Below are positions 6,909-15,761 of a stretch of DNA of 64,000 nucleotides, piece after piece (the stretch's first letter is position 1; each line of letters starts with the position of its first letter). The translations under genes were made by a program, and so were the position numbers. Under the pieces are notes generated by a model, which did no database searches, was not told where the DNA came from, and saw nothing but the letters and a program-made list of their open reading frames with translations. Source of the stretch: Nesterenkonia aurantiaca (GTDB lineage: Bacteria; Actinomycetota; Actinomycetes; Actinomycetales; Micrococcaceae); NCBI RefSeq assembly GCF_004364585.1, contig NZ_SOAN01000003.1:1-64000 (forward strand). Direction: 5' to 3'.

Positions 6909-8965
6909 GCAGCAGAGGTTACACCCTTACGTGCCCAGCGCTTCAGGGCGATCACGGAGAACGCCGTGACCAGGGAGCCCACCAGCACGGCCACCAGGAA
7001 GAGCCAGAAGTTCTCGATGGCGAACGGCACGAAGATGCCGCCGTGGGGGGCGTAGGAGGTGATGCCGAAAGCCATGGTCATCGCACCGGTGACGGCGCCA
7101 CCGATCATGGATGCCGGGAGTACGCGCAGCGGGTCGGCTGCGGCGAAGGGGATGGCGCCTTCGGAGATGAATGCCGCACCCAGGAGCACGGCGGTCTTGC
7201 CGTTCTCCCGCTCGGCCGGGCTGAACAGGCGAGAGTCGATGAAGGTCGCGAACGCCATGCCCAGCGGGGGCACCATGCCGGCGGCCATGACCGTGGCCAT
7301 GATCATCAGCGGTCCGGTGTTGCCATCAGCGACGGCTGCCGAGAGCCCTGCCACAGCGAAGGAGTAGGCCACCTTGTTGACCGGTCCACCGAGGTCGAAG
7401 CACATCATCAGACCCAGGATGATGCCCAGCAGGATCGCGGCGGAGCCGGTCATGCCGTTGAGCCAGCCCTCCAGGGCTGCGGTCAGCGCGGCGATCGGGC
7501 CGCCGAGCACCAGGAGCATGAGTCCACCGGCGACAAGGGTCGCCAGCAGCGGGATGATCACCACGGGCATCAGCCCGGCCAGCCAGCGCGGCACGCTGAG
7601 CTTGCGGAACCACAGGGCCACCGCACCGGCGAGGACACCGCCGACGATGCCGCCGATGAAGCCGGCGTCCATGGTCAGCGCGATCGCACCGGCGGTGAAG
7701 CCGGGGGCGATGCCGGGACGATCAGCCATGCCGAACGCGATGTAACCGGCCAGGGCGGGGACCAGGAAGCCCATCGCCGCTCCACCGAGGGTGAAGAAGA
7801 CCGCGCCCAGATACCCACCGAGGGCGCCGAAGCCGAGGAACTCCTCCGGCAGCTGATCAGGGGTGGGAAGGTTCCACAGCGAGTTCCCCAGGGCCACGTC
7901 GTTGGCGACCTCGGTGATGTTGTAGCCGCCGAGCAGGAAGCCCAGCGCGATCAGCAGACCACCCGCGGCGACGAACGGGATCATGTAGCTGACACCGGTC
8001 ATCAGGACCCGCTGGGTCGCGCGGCCGAAGCCTTCACGTTCCCCGCTGGCAGCGGAGCTACCGTCGGAGTCCCCGGATCCGCCCGAGGCGACGACGGCGG
8101 CGTTCGGGTCCTTCGCCGCGGCGAGGGCCTCGGCGATCATCTTGGCCGGCTCATCGATGCCGCGCTTGACCCGCGAGGCGATGACGGGCTTGCCGGCGAA
8201 GCGGTGGCGATCGCGGACGTCGACGTCGGTGGCGAAGATGACGGCGTCGGCGGCGGCGATGGTGTCGGCACCGAGCGGTGTTGCACCCGATGAGCCCTGG
8301 GTCTCCACGTGGAGCTCCACGCCGGCTTCCTTCGCGGCCTTCTTCAGCGAGTCTGCTGCCATATAGGTGTGAGCGATGCCGGTGGGGCATGCGGTCACAG
8401 CGACGAGGCGACCGACCGTCGTCGCGGTCTGGCCTGCACCCTGTGCGGTGCCGGCGGTGGACGCCGCAGCGCCGCTGGAGGCCCCGCGGCCCCCGGCGTT
8501 GGCGGTGACCGGTGCCGGCTGGACCGCCTCGGCAACCAGGTCGACCACGCGCTGTTCGGAGTCGGCGCTGCGCAGATCAGCGAGGAACTCCTCGTTGATC
8601 AGCGAGGACGCCAGGGCGGAGAGGATCTTCAGATGCGCCTGGTCCGCGCCGTCGGGGGCGGCGATCATGAAGACCAGGTCCGCCGGGCCGTCGGTGGAGC
8701 CGAAGTCCACCGGCTGGGCCAGCCGGGCGAACGCCAGCGTGGCCTCGGTGACGGCACCGGTGCGGCAGTGCGGGATGGCGATCCCGCCGGGCATGCCGGT
8801 CTCGGAGGTCTCCTCGCGCGCCCAGACATCGGCGGCGAGTTCTGACACGGCGGCGCTGCGTCCGGCGGAGCCGACGAGTGCGGCGAGGGCATCGATGACC
8901 TCGCGCTTGCTGCCGACGGTGAGCCTGTCCAGGCTCACCAGGTCCGGCGTGATGATCGTGTTCAT
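6905..8965 (-). CDS. fruA: PTS fructose transporter subunit IIABC
   Basis: A 686-residue membrane permease that takes up fructose and phosphorylates it to fructose-1-phosphate. Domain order is IIA (about 1-150, phospho-His66 in GIAIPHCRTG), a Gly/Ala/Thr-rich linker, IIB (about 186-285, phospho-Cys193 in AVTACPTGIAHTYMA), a second Gly/Ser linker, and the multi-helix IIC domain (about 315-680). All three domains are complete. It overlaps fruK and ptsH by 4 bases each. The partner kinase gene next door supports fructose as substrate. Confidence 0.95.
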   Translation of the reverse strand: MNTIITPDLVSLDRLTVGSKREVIDALAALVGSAGRSAAVSELAADVWAREETSETGMPGGIAIPHCRTGAVTEATLAFARLAQPVDFGSTDGPADLVFMIAAPDGADQAHLKILSALASSLINEEFLADLRSADSEQRVVDLVAEAVQPAPVTANAGGRGASSGAAASTAGTAQGAGQTATTVGRLVAVTACPTGIAHTYMAADSLKKAAKEAGVELHVETQGSSGATPLGADTIAAADAVIFATDVDVRDRHRFAGKPVIASRVKRGIDEPAKMIAEALAAAKDPNAAVVASGGSGDSDGSSAASGEREGFGRATQRVLMTGVSYMIPFVAAGGLLIALGFLLGGYNITEVANDVALGNSLWNLPTPDQLPEEFLGFGALGGYLGAVFFTLGGAAMGFLVPALAGYIAFGMADRPGIAPGFTAGAIALTMDAGFIGGIVGGVLAGAVALWFRKLSVPRWLAGLMPVVIIPLLATLVAGGLMLLVLGGPIAALTAALEGWLNGMTGSAAILLGIILGLMMCFDLGGPVNKVAYSFAVAGLSAAVADGNTGPLMIMATVMAAGMVPPLGMAFATFIDSRLFSPAERENGKTAVLLGAAFISEGAIPFAAADPLRVLPASMIGGAVTGAMTMAFGITSYAPHGGIFVPFAIENFWLFLVAVLVGSLVTAFSVIALKRWARKGVTSAA

Positions 8966-10017
8966 GATGTCTCCACATTCACGGTAGTGGTCATTCTCGG
9001 GTTGAGGATGAGGTGTTCGGTGCTGATCTCTTCGGTGCTGAGGTCCTGCGGTGTCGGCATGATGGAGCCGGGCAGTTCTGCCGCGGCTCGTCCCATGGCC
9101 ATGGCGTGCTTGAGTGAATCGGTCTCTGAGGCTCCGGACTGGGCGGCGGCGATGAAGCCCGCGAGCGAGGCATCACCGGCCCCCACGGTGGAACGCGGCA
9201 CGATCGCCGGTCCCCAGGCGCGCAGCGCGGTGGGCGCGTCGACGCTCGGCGTGGTCTCCAGGTGGGGGATGAGCACGGCACCATGGGCGCCCAGGGTGAC
9301 CAGGGCGGCGCGTGCTCCGTGGTGCTGGAGCTCGGTGGCGAGCTGCACGGCACGGGCGGGGTCGGTCTCGAGTGCATCGGCCAGTCGCTGAGCAGTGTCA
9401 AGGTCGGTGGAGATCGAGCCGGTGAAGGCAGCATGGAGCTCGAGCAGCTCCTCGGCATTGGGCTTGATCAGGTCCGGCCCGGCAGGCAGCGCGGCGGCCA
9501 TCGGCTCCCCGGAGGTGTCCAGCGCGATCTTCGGCGCCTGATCCCCGAAGCTCCTGCGCAGCGCGGTGATCGCCTGGGCGTAGAAGTCCACCGGGACTCC
9601 GGGCGGAAGCGACCCCGCCAGCGCCACCCAGGAGGCGCCCTCGGAGGCCTGAAGCAGCAGCTCCAGCAGCGAGCTGGTGAGCGCGGCGTCGAACGTCGGT
9701 CCCGGCTCGTTGATCTTGGTGGTGATCCCCTGCGGGTCGGTGATCGCGGTGTTGGTGCGCAGCGGCGCGCCCAGCGGCAGCGCCCGAGCGGAAACGCCGA
9801 GCTCCTGCAGGGCAAGCAGCACCGGATCTCCGGGGTCTCCGGGGAGCACTGCCAGCGAGGGGGTGCCGGCGGCGGTGAGCGCTCGGGAGATGTTGACCCC
9901 CTTGCCGCCGGGGTCGGTGGTGTGACTGATCGCGCGCTGCACAGCCCCCGGACGCAGCGGGGCGTCGAGCTCGAGGGTCTTGTCAAGGCTCGGATTGGGC
10001 GTGAAGGTGACGATCAT
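8962..10017 (-). CDS. fruK: 1-phosphofructokinase
   Basis: A 351-residue PfkB-family sugar kinase converting fructose-1-phosphate plus ATP to fructose-1,6-bisphosphate. The N-terminal TPNPSLDKT, the GGKGVN substrate-binding motif and the C-terminal TVGAGDASLAGF with catalytic aspartate are all present. It is slightly longer than the usual 310 residues, the extra lying in the middle of the C-terminal half. It overlaps the regulator upstream and fruA downstream by 4 bases, so the pathway is translated as one coupled unit. Confidence 0.95.
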   Translation of the reverse strand: MIVTFTPNPSLDKTLELDAPLRPGAVQRAISHTTDPGGKGVNISRALTAAGTPSLAVLPGDPGDPVLLALQELGVSARALPLGAPLRTNTAITDPQGITTKINEPGPTFDAALTSSLLELLLQASEGASWVALAGSLPPGVPVDFYAQAITALRRSFGDQAPKIALDTSGEPMAAALPAGPDLIKPNAEELLELHAAFTGSISTDLDTAQRLADALETDPARAVQLATELQHHGARAALVTLGAHGAVLIPHLETTPSVDAPTALRAWGPAIVPRSTVGAGDASLAGFIAAAQSGASETDSLKHAMAMGRAAAELPGSIMPTPQDLSTEEISTEHLILNPRMTTTVNVETS

Positions 10018-10811
10018 GAGGTGACCGCCACGATGACTCGGACATCGGCGGCGTCCAGCGCGTGGGCCAGCTCGGACTGCGGTGCGGCATCGGTGATCAG
10101 CACATCGATCTCCTCCAGGGTTGCGAACTGTACAAGGGTGCGTTGGCCGAGCTTGCTGGAATCAGCCAGCAGGACGACCTGGCGGGCGGCGTGGACCAGG
10201 CCGGACTTCACTGCGGCCTCAGCGGTATCGGGAGTGGACAGGCCGAAGCCGGCGTCGACCCCGTTGGTGCCGATGAACGCGACGTCAGCCTGACGGTGCG
10301 CCAAGGTGGCCACGGCCTGCGCGCCCACCACGGCGCCGGTGATCCCTCGGACCTTCCCGCCGAGCACCTCCACGTCCAGGGAGCTGATCTCGGCCAGCTT
10401 CTGGGCGATCGGGACCGAGCTGGTGGTGACGAACCGGGTGTGCTGCTGCTGCTCCTCGGCGCCGAGCAGCTCGGCGAGCGCCTCGGTGGTGGTGCCGGCG
10501 TCGAGCAGCACAGAGGCATCGGGGGAGGAGGGCACGAAGCTCATCGCCTCACGGGCGATCGCGCGCTTCTGCGCGGAGTGCTCGCTCTGCCGCTGGCGCA
10601 GCGAGGTCTCCCGCCGGGACGGGGCAGAACTCACGACGGCGCCGCCGTGGACGCGCTGCAGCGAGCCGGCCGTCTCGAGCTGGTCCAGGTCGCGGCGGAC
10701 GGTCTCCTTGGTCACCTTCAGGTCGCGGGCGATCTCTTGGACCGTGATCGTGCCGGTGCGGCGCAATCGGTCCAGGATCCGCTCGTGCCGTTCGGGGGCA
10801 AGCAGTGTCAT
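10014..10811 (-). CDS. DeoR-family regulator of the fructose operon
   Basis: A 265-residue DeoR-type repressor. The N-terminal winged HTH is clear (RLRRTGTITVQEIARDLKV, then TVRRDLDQLE), and the C-terminal sensor domain has LLDAGTTTEALAELL, the sugar-phosphate pocket signature. It heads the operon and overlaps fruK by 4 bases. By analogy with other fru operons the effector would be fructose-1-phosphate, and it should repress its own promoter. The ATG at 10811 has a GGAG ribosome site. Confidence 0.92.
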   Translation of the reverse strand: MTLLAPERHERILDRLRRTGTITVQEIARDLKVTKETVRRDLDQLETAGSLQRVHGGAVVSSAPSRRETSLRQRQSEHSAQKRAIAREAMSFVPSSPDASVLLDAGTTTEALAELLGAEEQQQHTRFVTTSSVPIAQKLAEISSLDVEVLGGKVRGITGAVVGAQAVATLAHRQADVAFIGTNGVDAGFGLSTPDTAEAAVKSGLVHAARQVVLLADSSKLGQRTLVQFATLEEIDVLITDAAPQSELAHALDAADVRVIVAVTS

Positions 10812-10857
10812 TCAGAGCTCCATTTCAGTGACCCAGACCACTTTCGTGTGGGTTTAG

Positions 10858-10890
10858 ACACACTTTATCTGTGTTTGCCTGTGTATGCAA
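10858..10890 (-). promoter_or_regulatory. fru operon promoter and candidate operator
   Basis: On the minus strand TTGCAT (10885-10890), a 17-base spacer and TAAAGT (10862-10867) form a plausible promoter. The inverted repeat ACACA-N7-TGTGT (10858-10874) covers the -10, and a further GTGTG/CACAC pair lies just downstream. Such repeated TGTGT elements are a reasonable DeoR-type operator. The fruR-like product is the expected ligand. Confidence 0.5.
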
Positions 10891-11044
10891 CAGGTTTCGT
10901 CCTGCTCACCGCCGGCTCGAGGCACGCGCGGTGCCGCGAGCTCAGGACGGCCGGGCGCTCGCTGATTCGAACTGCGGCGAAACAGTGATCTGAATATGAA
11001 AATAATCCCTACAGAAATGCTGAAACTGCCCGTAAGCTCGTGGT

Positions 11045-12109
11045 ATGTCACATGCACACGAAGCCTCCAGCAGCCGCGTCCCAGGCGTGCTGGTCGGTAT
11101 CGACGGGTCGGCGGGCAGCGAGCGCGCCTTCAAGGTGGGACTGATGATCGCTCGGCAGCGCGAATGGCCGCTGCGTCTTATCGGAACATTCATCCGACCA
11201 GTCGTGACCGACGACTACTATGTCCGCCAGCTGGACCAGTACCGCTCCGAGGCCGCGAGCTCCGTGCAGGACCTCCTTGACAGCTACTCCGCCCGTGCGG
11301 TCGAGGCTGGAGTCGAGGTCACGACCCGCACCGCGGAGGGCGACGCCGGCGCCACCCTGGTGGATGAGAGCAGTGACGCCCGCATCGCCGTGGTCGGCAA
11401 ACGCGGCCGCAACCGGTTCGCCGGCCGGTTCCTCGGCAGCGTCTCCGCGAAGCTGACCGCACACGCGCACTGCCCCACACTGGTGGTGCCGGAACGCTGG
11501 GAGTCCGGTTCCGAGACCGAGCTGCTGGCGCAGCATCAGGACCGCCCAGACGCCGAGGCGGCCCATGAGGAGCCGGTGACGCTGATGGAGGAGTCGGGCG
11601 CCCGAGAACATTCGCGCCGGTCCTTCGCGAACGTCACCGACGCGCTCAACTTTGACTCCGAGATCGTGGTCGGCGTCGACGTCGGCGATCGCGCCGCTGA
11701 TGTGGTGCACCTGGCCGCTGAGGCTGCGGAGCTCGTCGACAGTCCGCTCACCCTGGTCTCCGCGGCACCGTTGAACGCGCAGGGCCACTGGTATCCCAAC
11801 ACCGTGGAGCACAACCTCGAGCTGCCCAATCTGCGCCGGCGCTACACCGATCACCTGGAAGCGCTGACCCAGGAGGTGGCGGCGAAGTCCGCCGGGGTGC
11901 CGGTGCGCTGGCAGTTCTTCGACGGCTCACCCGCCGGGGTGCTCTCTGAGGCCTCGCGCACCGCCGCGCTGCTGGTGATCGGCACCCGGGGTCACGGCGG
12001 ATTCGCCGGGCTTCTGCTGGGATCGGTCAGTCAGGCCGTGCTGAACCGGGCCGTCAGCCCGGTGCTGGTGATTCCCACGCACAAGCCGCACCGGCTGCGC
12101 AGGCACTGA
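11045..12109 (+). CDS. Tandem universal stress protein
   Basis: A 354-residue cytosolic protein made of two UspA domains (about 14-155 and 198-350). Both carry the ATP-binding signature G-x2-G-x9-G-S: GKRGRNRFAGRFLGSVSAKL in the first and GTRGHGGFAGLLLGSVSQAV in the second. Both domains are therefore probably nucleotide-binding. No Shine-Dalgarno sequence precedes the ATG, but TAAGCT lies 6 bases upstream (11033-11038), suggesting a leaderless mRNA. A second tandem Usp is at 48119-49153. Confidence 0.92.
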   Translation: MSHAHEASSSRVPGVLVGIDGSAGSERAFKVGLMIARQREWPLRLIGTFIRPVVTDDYYVRQLDQYRSEAASSVQDLLDSYSARAVEAGVEVTTRTAEGDAGATLVDESSDARIAVVGKRGRNRFAGRFLGSVSAKLTAHAHCPTLVVPERWESGSETELLAQHQDRPDAEAAHEEPVTLMEESGAREHSRRSFANVTDALNFDSEIVVGVDVGDRAADVVHLAAEAAELVDSPLTLVSAAPLNAQGHWYPNTVEHNLELPNLRRRYTDHLEALTQEVAAKSAGVPVRWQFFDGSPAGVLSEASRTAALLVIGTRGHGGFAGLLLGSVSQAVLNRAVSPVLVIPTHKPHRLRRH

Positions 12110-12119
12110 CCCGCTGCGT

Positions 12120-13121
12120 TCAAACGGTCCCTGGTCGGTCGGAAAGCACCAGGGACCCGGAGACGCGGCTGGCCCGCAGGTCCTCCAGAGCGGTCGGAAG
12201 CGCATCGAAGCGGTAGACCGTCACCTCGGCCGCTATGCCGAGGTGTTGAGCCAGTCTCAGGAACTCGATGCCGTCGGTGCGGGTGTTTGCGGTGACCGTC
12301 CGGAGATCCCGTTCATAGAAGAGGGTCTGTTGATAGGGCATCTGCGGGATGTCGCTCATATGGATGCCAGCGATCGTCACGGTGCCGCCCCGGGCTGTGG
12401 CCCGCAACGCTGCCGGGACCAGCTCTCCAGCGGGGGCGAAGATGATCGCGGCGTCCAAAGGGCCCGGAGGTTCCGCGAAGGCATCGCTGACGAAGTCCAC
12501 GCCGAGCTGCCGGGCGAGCCTGCGGTTGGTCTGCCCGCGCGTCATGACGCAGACCTGCGCACCGAAAGCCATCGCCAGCTGCGCGGTCAGATGCCCGCTG
12601 GAGCCGAATCCGTAGAGGCCCAGCCGGCCGCCCGGGGGAAGCCTGCTCCGCATGAACGCTCGGTAGCCGATGATCCCCGCGCAGAGCAACGGAGCGGTCC
12701 GGACCGGATCGGCCTCCGGCCCCAGGGGATAGGTGTAGCTTGCCGGGACGGTGGCGTAATCGGCGAAGCCTCCATCGGCGTCCCACCCGGTATAGAGCGA
12801 ATCGGGACAGAGATTCTCCCGGCCGGTCCTGCACCAGGCGCAGAGCCCGCAGGTGCGGCGAAGCCAGGCCGCGCCGACCCGGTCGCCGAGCTCGATCCGC
12901 CGCACCGCCGCGCCGCGCGCCTCCACGATCCCGACGATCTGATGACCGGGAACCACATCTGCCCGACGTGGCGGAAGCTCATGATCGATCACGTGCAGAT
13001 CGGTCCGGCAGACCCCGCAGGCCTCCACGCGCAGCAGCACCTCATCCGGCTCAGGGGTGGGCACCGGCATCTCGGCTCGTTCCAGGGTGGTGCTGATCGA
13101 GCTGCTCCGCCAGGCCTTCAT
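12120..13121 (-). CDS. Zinc-dependent alcohol dehydrogenase
   Basis: A 333-residue medium-chain alcohol dehydrogenase oxidising alcohols with NAD(P)+. Catalytic zinc ligands lie in ACGVCRTDLH and PGHQIVG; the structural zinc cysteines are in the RTCGLCAWCRTGRENLC segment; the coenzyme fold shows GLYGFGSSGHL. I used the ATG at 13121 (MKAWRSSS). A longer reading would run into the upstream DUF4389 gene, which ends only 7 bases before this ATG. The substrate is unknown; the AdhA-like subgroup is my best guess. Confidence 0.88.
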   Translation of the reverse strand: MKAWRSSSISTTLERAEMPVPTPEPDEVLLRVEACGVCRTDLHVIDHELPPRRADVVPGHQIVGIVEARGAAVRRIELGDRVGAAWLRRTCGLCAWCRTGRENLCPDSLYTGWDADGGFADYATVPASYTYPLGPEADPVRTAPLLCAGIIGYRAFMRSRLPPGGRLGLYGFGSSGHLTAQLAMAFGAQVCVMTRGQTNRRLARQLGVDFVSDAFAEPPGPLDAAIIFAPAGELVPAALRATARGGTVTIAGIHMSDIPQMPYQQTLFYERDLRTVTANTRTDGIEFLRLAQHLGIAAEVTVYRFDALPTALEDLRASRVSGSLVLSDRPGTV

Positions 13122-13128
13122 GGTGTGC

Positions 13129-14328
13129 CTACACCCAGTCGGTCCAGGTGGCCGGGGCGGACCGGGTGCGGTCCGGAGCGGCGCCCGGGTTGGGGTGAGG
13201 ATCCGGTCCTGGTTCCACCGGCCCCTGATCGAGCCGGAAGGGCGGGTACTCATCACGCATCAGCAGCACATAGGCGGCGACCCGGTTGCCCCAGCGGTTC
13301 AGGCCCATCACGAAGTCGAAGATCCCCCGCGGGTAGCGCCGGGTGAAGAGCAGGATGATGACGGTGATCAGCAGCAACAGGCCCAGCAGTGAGAAGCCGC
13401 CGCCAGAACCGGTGGTCTGTCCGGTGCCGCTGCCCGTCTTCTCCCAGCTGCTCTGCCAGCCGGTGCCTGAGGGAGTGGTGAAGATCCCGATCAGCAACAG
13501 GTGAGGGATCGCGAACAGCCAGGACTTCACCAGCACCATCCAGTGCGAGAGCCGCTCGGGATAGGCGATGCTCAGGTCTGCTGGATAGTCCGCAGAGGCC
13601 AGGGTGAAGGGAGGATACCGATCCGTTGCCAGCGCCGAATAGCCGTAGAAGCCCACGCGCCAGGACCAGCGCAGGACTCCCACGTTGAAGCAGAACCAGG
13701 CGCGGGGGTACCTTCCGGTGAAGAGGATGACCAGCCCCGCCGCAAGGGTGGTCACGAACGCGGTGAGCCAGAGCAGGGCCAGCACGATGTAGTGCGGGAT
13801 CGCCAGCAGCCACTTCACCAGCCACAGGGCCCGGGATGGTGCATCGAGGTGCCCGGTGAGCCGGACCGGATAGACCGAGCTTCGCTGGGCAGTGTCGACA
13901 CTGCCCGCACTGACACCACCTGCACCGGGGCTGTCCAGACCGGCGGTACCGCCGCCGCCTGCTGGGGCGGTGCGTTGCGGGTCGATGTCACGGCCGAGTC
14001 CGGCCGCGCCGAAGAGCAGGGCGACGACGCCGACCACGAGGGCCGCCGCGCCGATGATCAGCAGCGTGGGGATGGTGTCCTGGAGCTGTTCCCACCACTG
14101 CGTGGCCTGCTGCGCGTCCCACTCGGTCATGTAGTCGACTCGGTAGTACGGCCAAAACTTCCATTCGCCCGGCTCTGGGATCAGACTCGCCAGCGCCGCC
14201 GTGAGCAGCAGGGTGCTGCCAGCGCCATGCAAGAGTGCGCCGACGATCAGCAGGGCCCATTGACCCGGTCTTGTCTTGGGGGGAGCGGGTGCGTCTTCGG
14301 ATGGCCTCGGTGAAGGTGCTTCTGCCAT
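13129..14328 (-). CDS. DUF4389-type membrane protein
   Basis: A 399-residue membrane protein. After a proline-rich cytosolic start come two helices, a Gly-rich linker and then two similar units, each with YPVRL- or YPERL-like strands followed by hydrophobic helices and RYPR motifs (FTGRYPRAWFCF and FTRRYPRGIFDF). This duplication is characteristic of DUF4389 proteins. The tail is Pro-rich. It sits 7 bases before the alcohol dehydrogenase and probably shares its transcript. Function is unknown. Confidence 0.75.
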   Translation of the reverse strand: MAEAPSPRPSEDAPAPPKTRPGQWALLIVGALLHGAGSTLLLTAALASLIPEPGEWKFWPYYRVDYMTEWDAQQATQWWEQLQDTIPTLLIIGAAALVVGVVALLFGAAGLGRDIDPQRTAPAGGGGTAGLDSPGAGGVSAGSVDTAQRSSVYPVRLTGHLDAPSRALWLVKWLLAIPHYIVLALLWLTAFVTTLAAGLVILFTGRYPRAWFCFNVGVLRWSWRVGFYGYSALATDRYPPFTLASADYPADLSIAYPERLSHWMVLVKSWLFAIPHLLLIGIFTTPSGTGWQSSWEKTGSGTGQTTGSGGGFSLLGLLLLITVIILLFTRRYPRGIFDFVMGLNRWGNRVAAYVLLMRDEYPPFRLDQGPVEPGPDPHPNPGAAPDRTRSAPATWTDWV

Positions 14329-14407
14329 GACGAGCTCCCTCGGCTGGATCTCCCAATGGACCTGTTCTCAGGATAGGACTGGGTAAACCCCACGGGAACC
14401 CTTGGAG

Positions 14408-15181
14408 TCAGGCCAATGTCGGCTCGATGTGATCCGCCCCGGAGCGCGAGGCGAGCGCGCCTCGTTCCGCTAGCTCTTTGATGTTGCACAGCATCTCTTT
14501 GCTCATCACGAAACTGATCGGTTCGATCAGGTGGCGTGAGCCGAAGATCTGCTCCGGAAAGGAACGAGCCTTGGCGTAGCGGAGACGTTCGATCAGGCGT
14601 GTGCCGCCCTCGGGCCTCGGCCTCAGATGCAGGGACCAGACGCCAGCCACCGCCGCAACCGAACCGCCGGTGCGGGAGCCGGGGTCTTCTGAGCCGGCAT
14701 GCGCTGAGCCGGGACCCACCGCGTCGGTGGTCTCTGCGTCAGCGGCCCGGAAGTCCGCGACCAGCACCAGGTCGGCGGCGATCTCGGCTCGTGCCACGCG
14801 CATCGCCATCTGAGGTGCCAGTCGAACCTCTCCGGCGGCGACGACGTCCTGGTGCTCCGGGAGGACCCGGTCGACGTTGCGGATCTGGCACCCGAGGAGG
14901 TTCTCCAACCGTTCGAAGCTGTAGAACCCGCCGCGGCCCTGTCCCAGCTGAGCCAACCAGGGCCAGATCTGCTCCGGAGACGCTGCGACGGTCACGGCAT
15001 GGGTGGCGGTCCAGGCCGGATCCGGGATCAGCTCATTTCCTGGCCAGTCGGCCTCGACCTCGGAACAAACAGCTCCCCAACCCATCCTGCGACGGCGCAG
15101 CAGCGGCCCGGTCACCAGGTGGCCCAGGATGCGCACACCGGCCAGGCCATTGGCCAGCCACCCCCGTCCTGGTGCAGTCAT
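14408..15181 (-). CDS. SRPBCC-fold protein
   Basis: A 257-residue protein with a START/SRPBCC-like pattern: WTATHAVTVAASPEQIWPWLAQLGQGRGGFYSF, split here by position around residues 57-90, is the usual first strand and helix, and GTRLIERLRYAK is the late strand. A low-complexity Ala/Gly/Ser insert lies around residues 150-170. The fold binds hydrophobic ligands, but no specific ligand can be named. The ATG has GAGG 8 bases upstream. It is a monocistronic unit next to tRNA-Arg. Confidence 0.7.
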   Translation of the reverse strand: MTAPGRGWLANGLAGVRILGHLVTGPLLRRRRMGWGAVCSEVEADWPGNELIPDPAWTATHAVTVAASPEQIWPWLAQLGQGRGGFYSFERLENLLGCQIRNVDRVLPEHQDVVAAGEVRLAPQMAMRVARAEIAADLVLVADFRAADAETTDAVGPGSAHAGSEDPGSRTGGSVAAVAGVWSLHLRPRPEGGTRLIERLRYAKARSFPEQIFGSRHLIEPISFVMSKEMLCNIKELAERGALASRSGADHIEPTLA

Positions 15182-15258
15182 GGCGAAGCCTCATTCCCGC
15201 AAAGAGGTGTTCAACGCTGATCGGTCTGGGCTGAGACTAGCCAGCCGAGCCTTGAGCC

Positions 15259-15294
15259 TCAAGGTCTCGGCTCCAAGGTCGGACCTCCAAGGTC
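15259..15294. repeat. Three phased CAAGGTC repeats
   Basis: CAAGGTC occurs three times at exact 14-base intervals (starting 15260, 15274 and 15288), each preceded by C or CTC. A short palindrome, CCTTGAG-C-CTCAAGG, overlaps the first copy. It lies between the SRPBCC gene and the tRNA-Arg terminator. Significance is unknown; it may be only decayed DNA. Confidence 0.4.
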
Positions 15295-15308
15295 TGGGAA
15301 CACACAAG

Positions 15309-15342
15309 AACACCCCCTGAATCTTGCGATTCAGGGGGTGTT
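15309..15342 (-). terminator. Intrinsic terminator of tRNA-Arg
   Basis: A perfect 15-base-pair stem (15309-15323 with 15328-15342) closed by a 4-base loop. Read on the minus strand it follows the tRNA by 13 bases and runs into TTCTTGTG, a short U-rich tract. This is a convincing rho-independent terminator. Confidence 0.85.
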
Positions 15343-15355
15343 CCATGAAGGTCTT

Positions 15356-15432
<77 letters not shown>

Positions 15433-15480
15433 ATATTTACTTTTTCACTGCCTGACCGCCAAGCGATCGCGACCTAGAAG

Positions 15481-15509
15481 ACTATACACGCACACCGGAG
15501 GGCCGACAA
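15481..15509 (-). promoter_or_regulatory. Promoter of tRNA-Arg
   Basis: On the minus strand TTGTCG (15504-15509), a spacer of exactly 17 bases and TATAGT (15481-15486) form a good sigma70-type promoter. It would start transcription about 40 bases before the mature tRNA 5' end. Confidence 0.65.
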
Positions 15510-15761
15510 ATCCTTCGCGGCGCACCGGGTGTGACCGGGACGCCGCGCGGAGGTGGACCGCGCCGTCGTCGTTTACAGCCCTGTCATCTGGGAACGCTAC
15601 AGTGGTATGTAGCTGGTCCCCATCGGTGCTGACGGGGATGCAGGGATGTGTGCGTACAGTGCTGTGCGCACCGGGACATGATCGGCGTCCCACGTCCTTG
15701 GGTCCTGGTCTCACCAACCAGGAGGGGGTCAGAACGAACCTGTACCCAATGGAGGGAAACA
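15510..15761. other. Upstream region of pckG
   Basis: About 250 bases before the PEP carboxykinase gene without a supported gene; the overlapping minus-strand ORF (15445-15762) looks random. It must hold the pckG promoter and leader, but I cannot pick a clear -35/-10 pair. A TTTACA (15572-15577) and TACAGT (15598-15603) are spaced too widely to be sure. The ribosome site GGAGGG directly precedes the ATG at 15762. Confidence 0.35.

Noticed and set aside
7043-8293. A 416-codon frame opposite fruA
   Set aside because: His/Gly/Arg-rich antisense of the PTS permease, with no domain.
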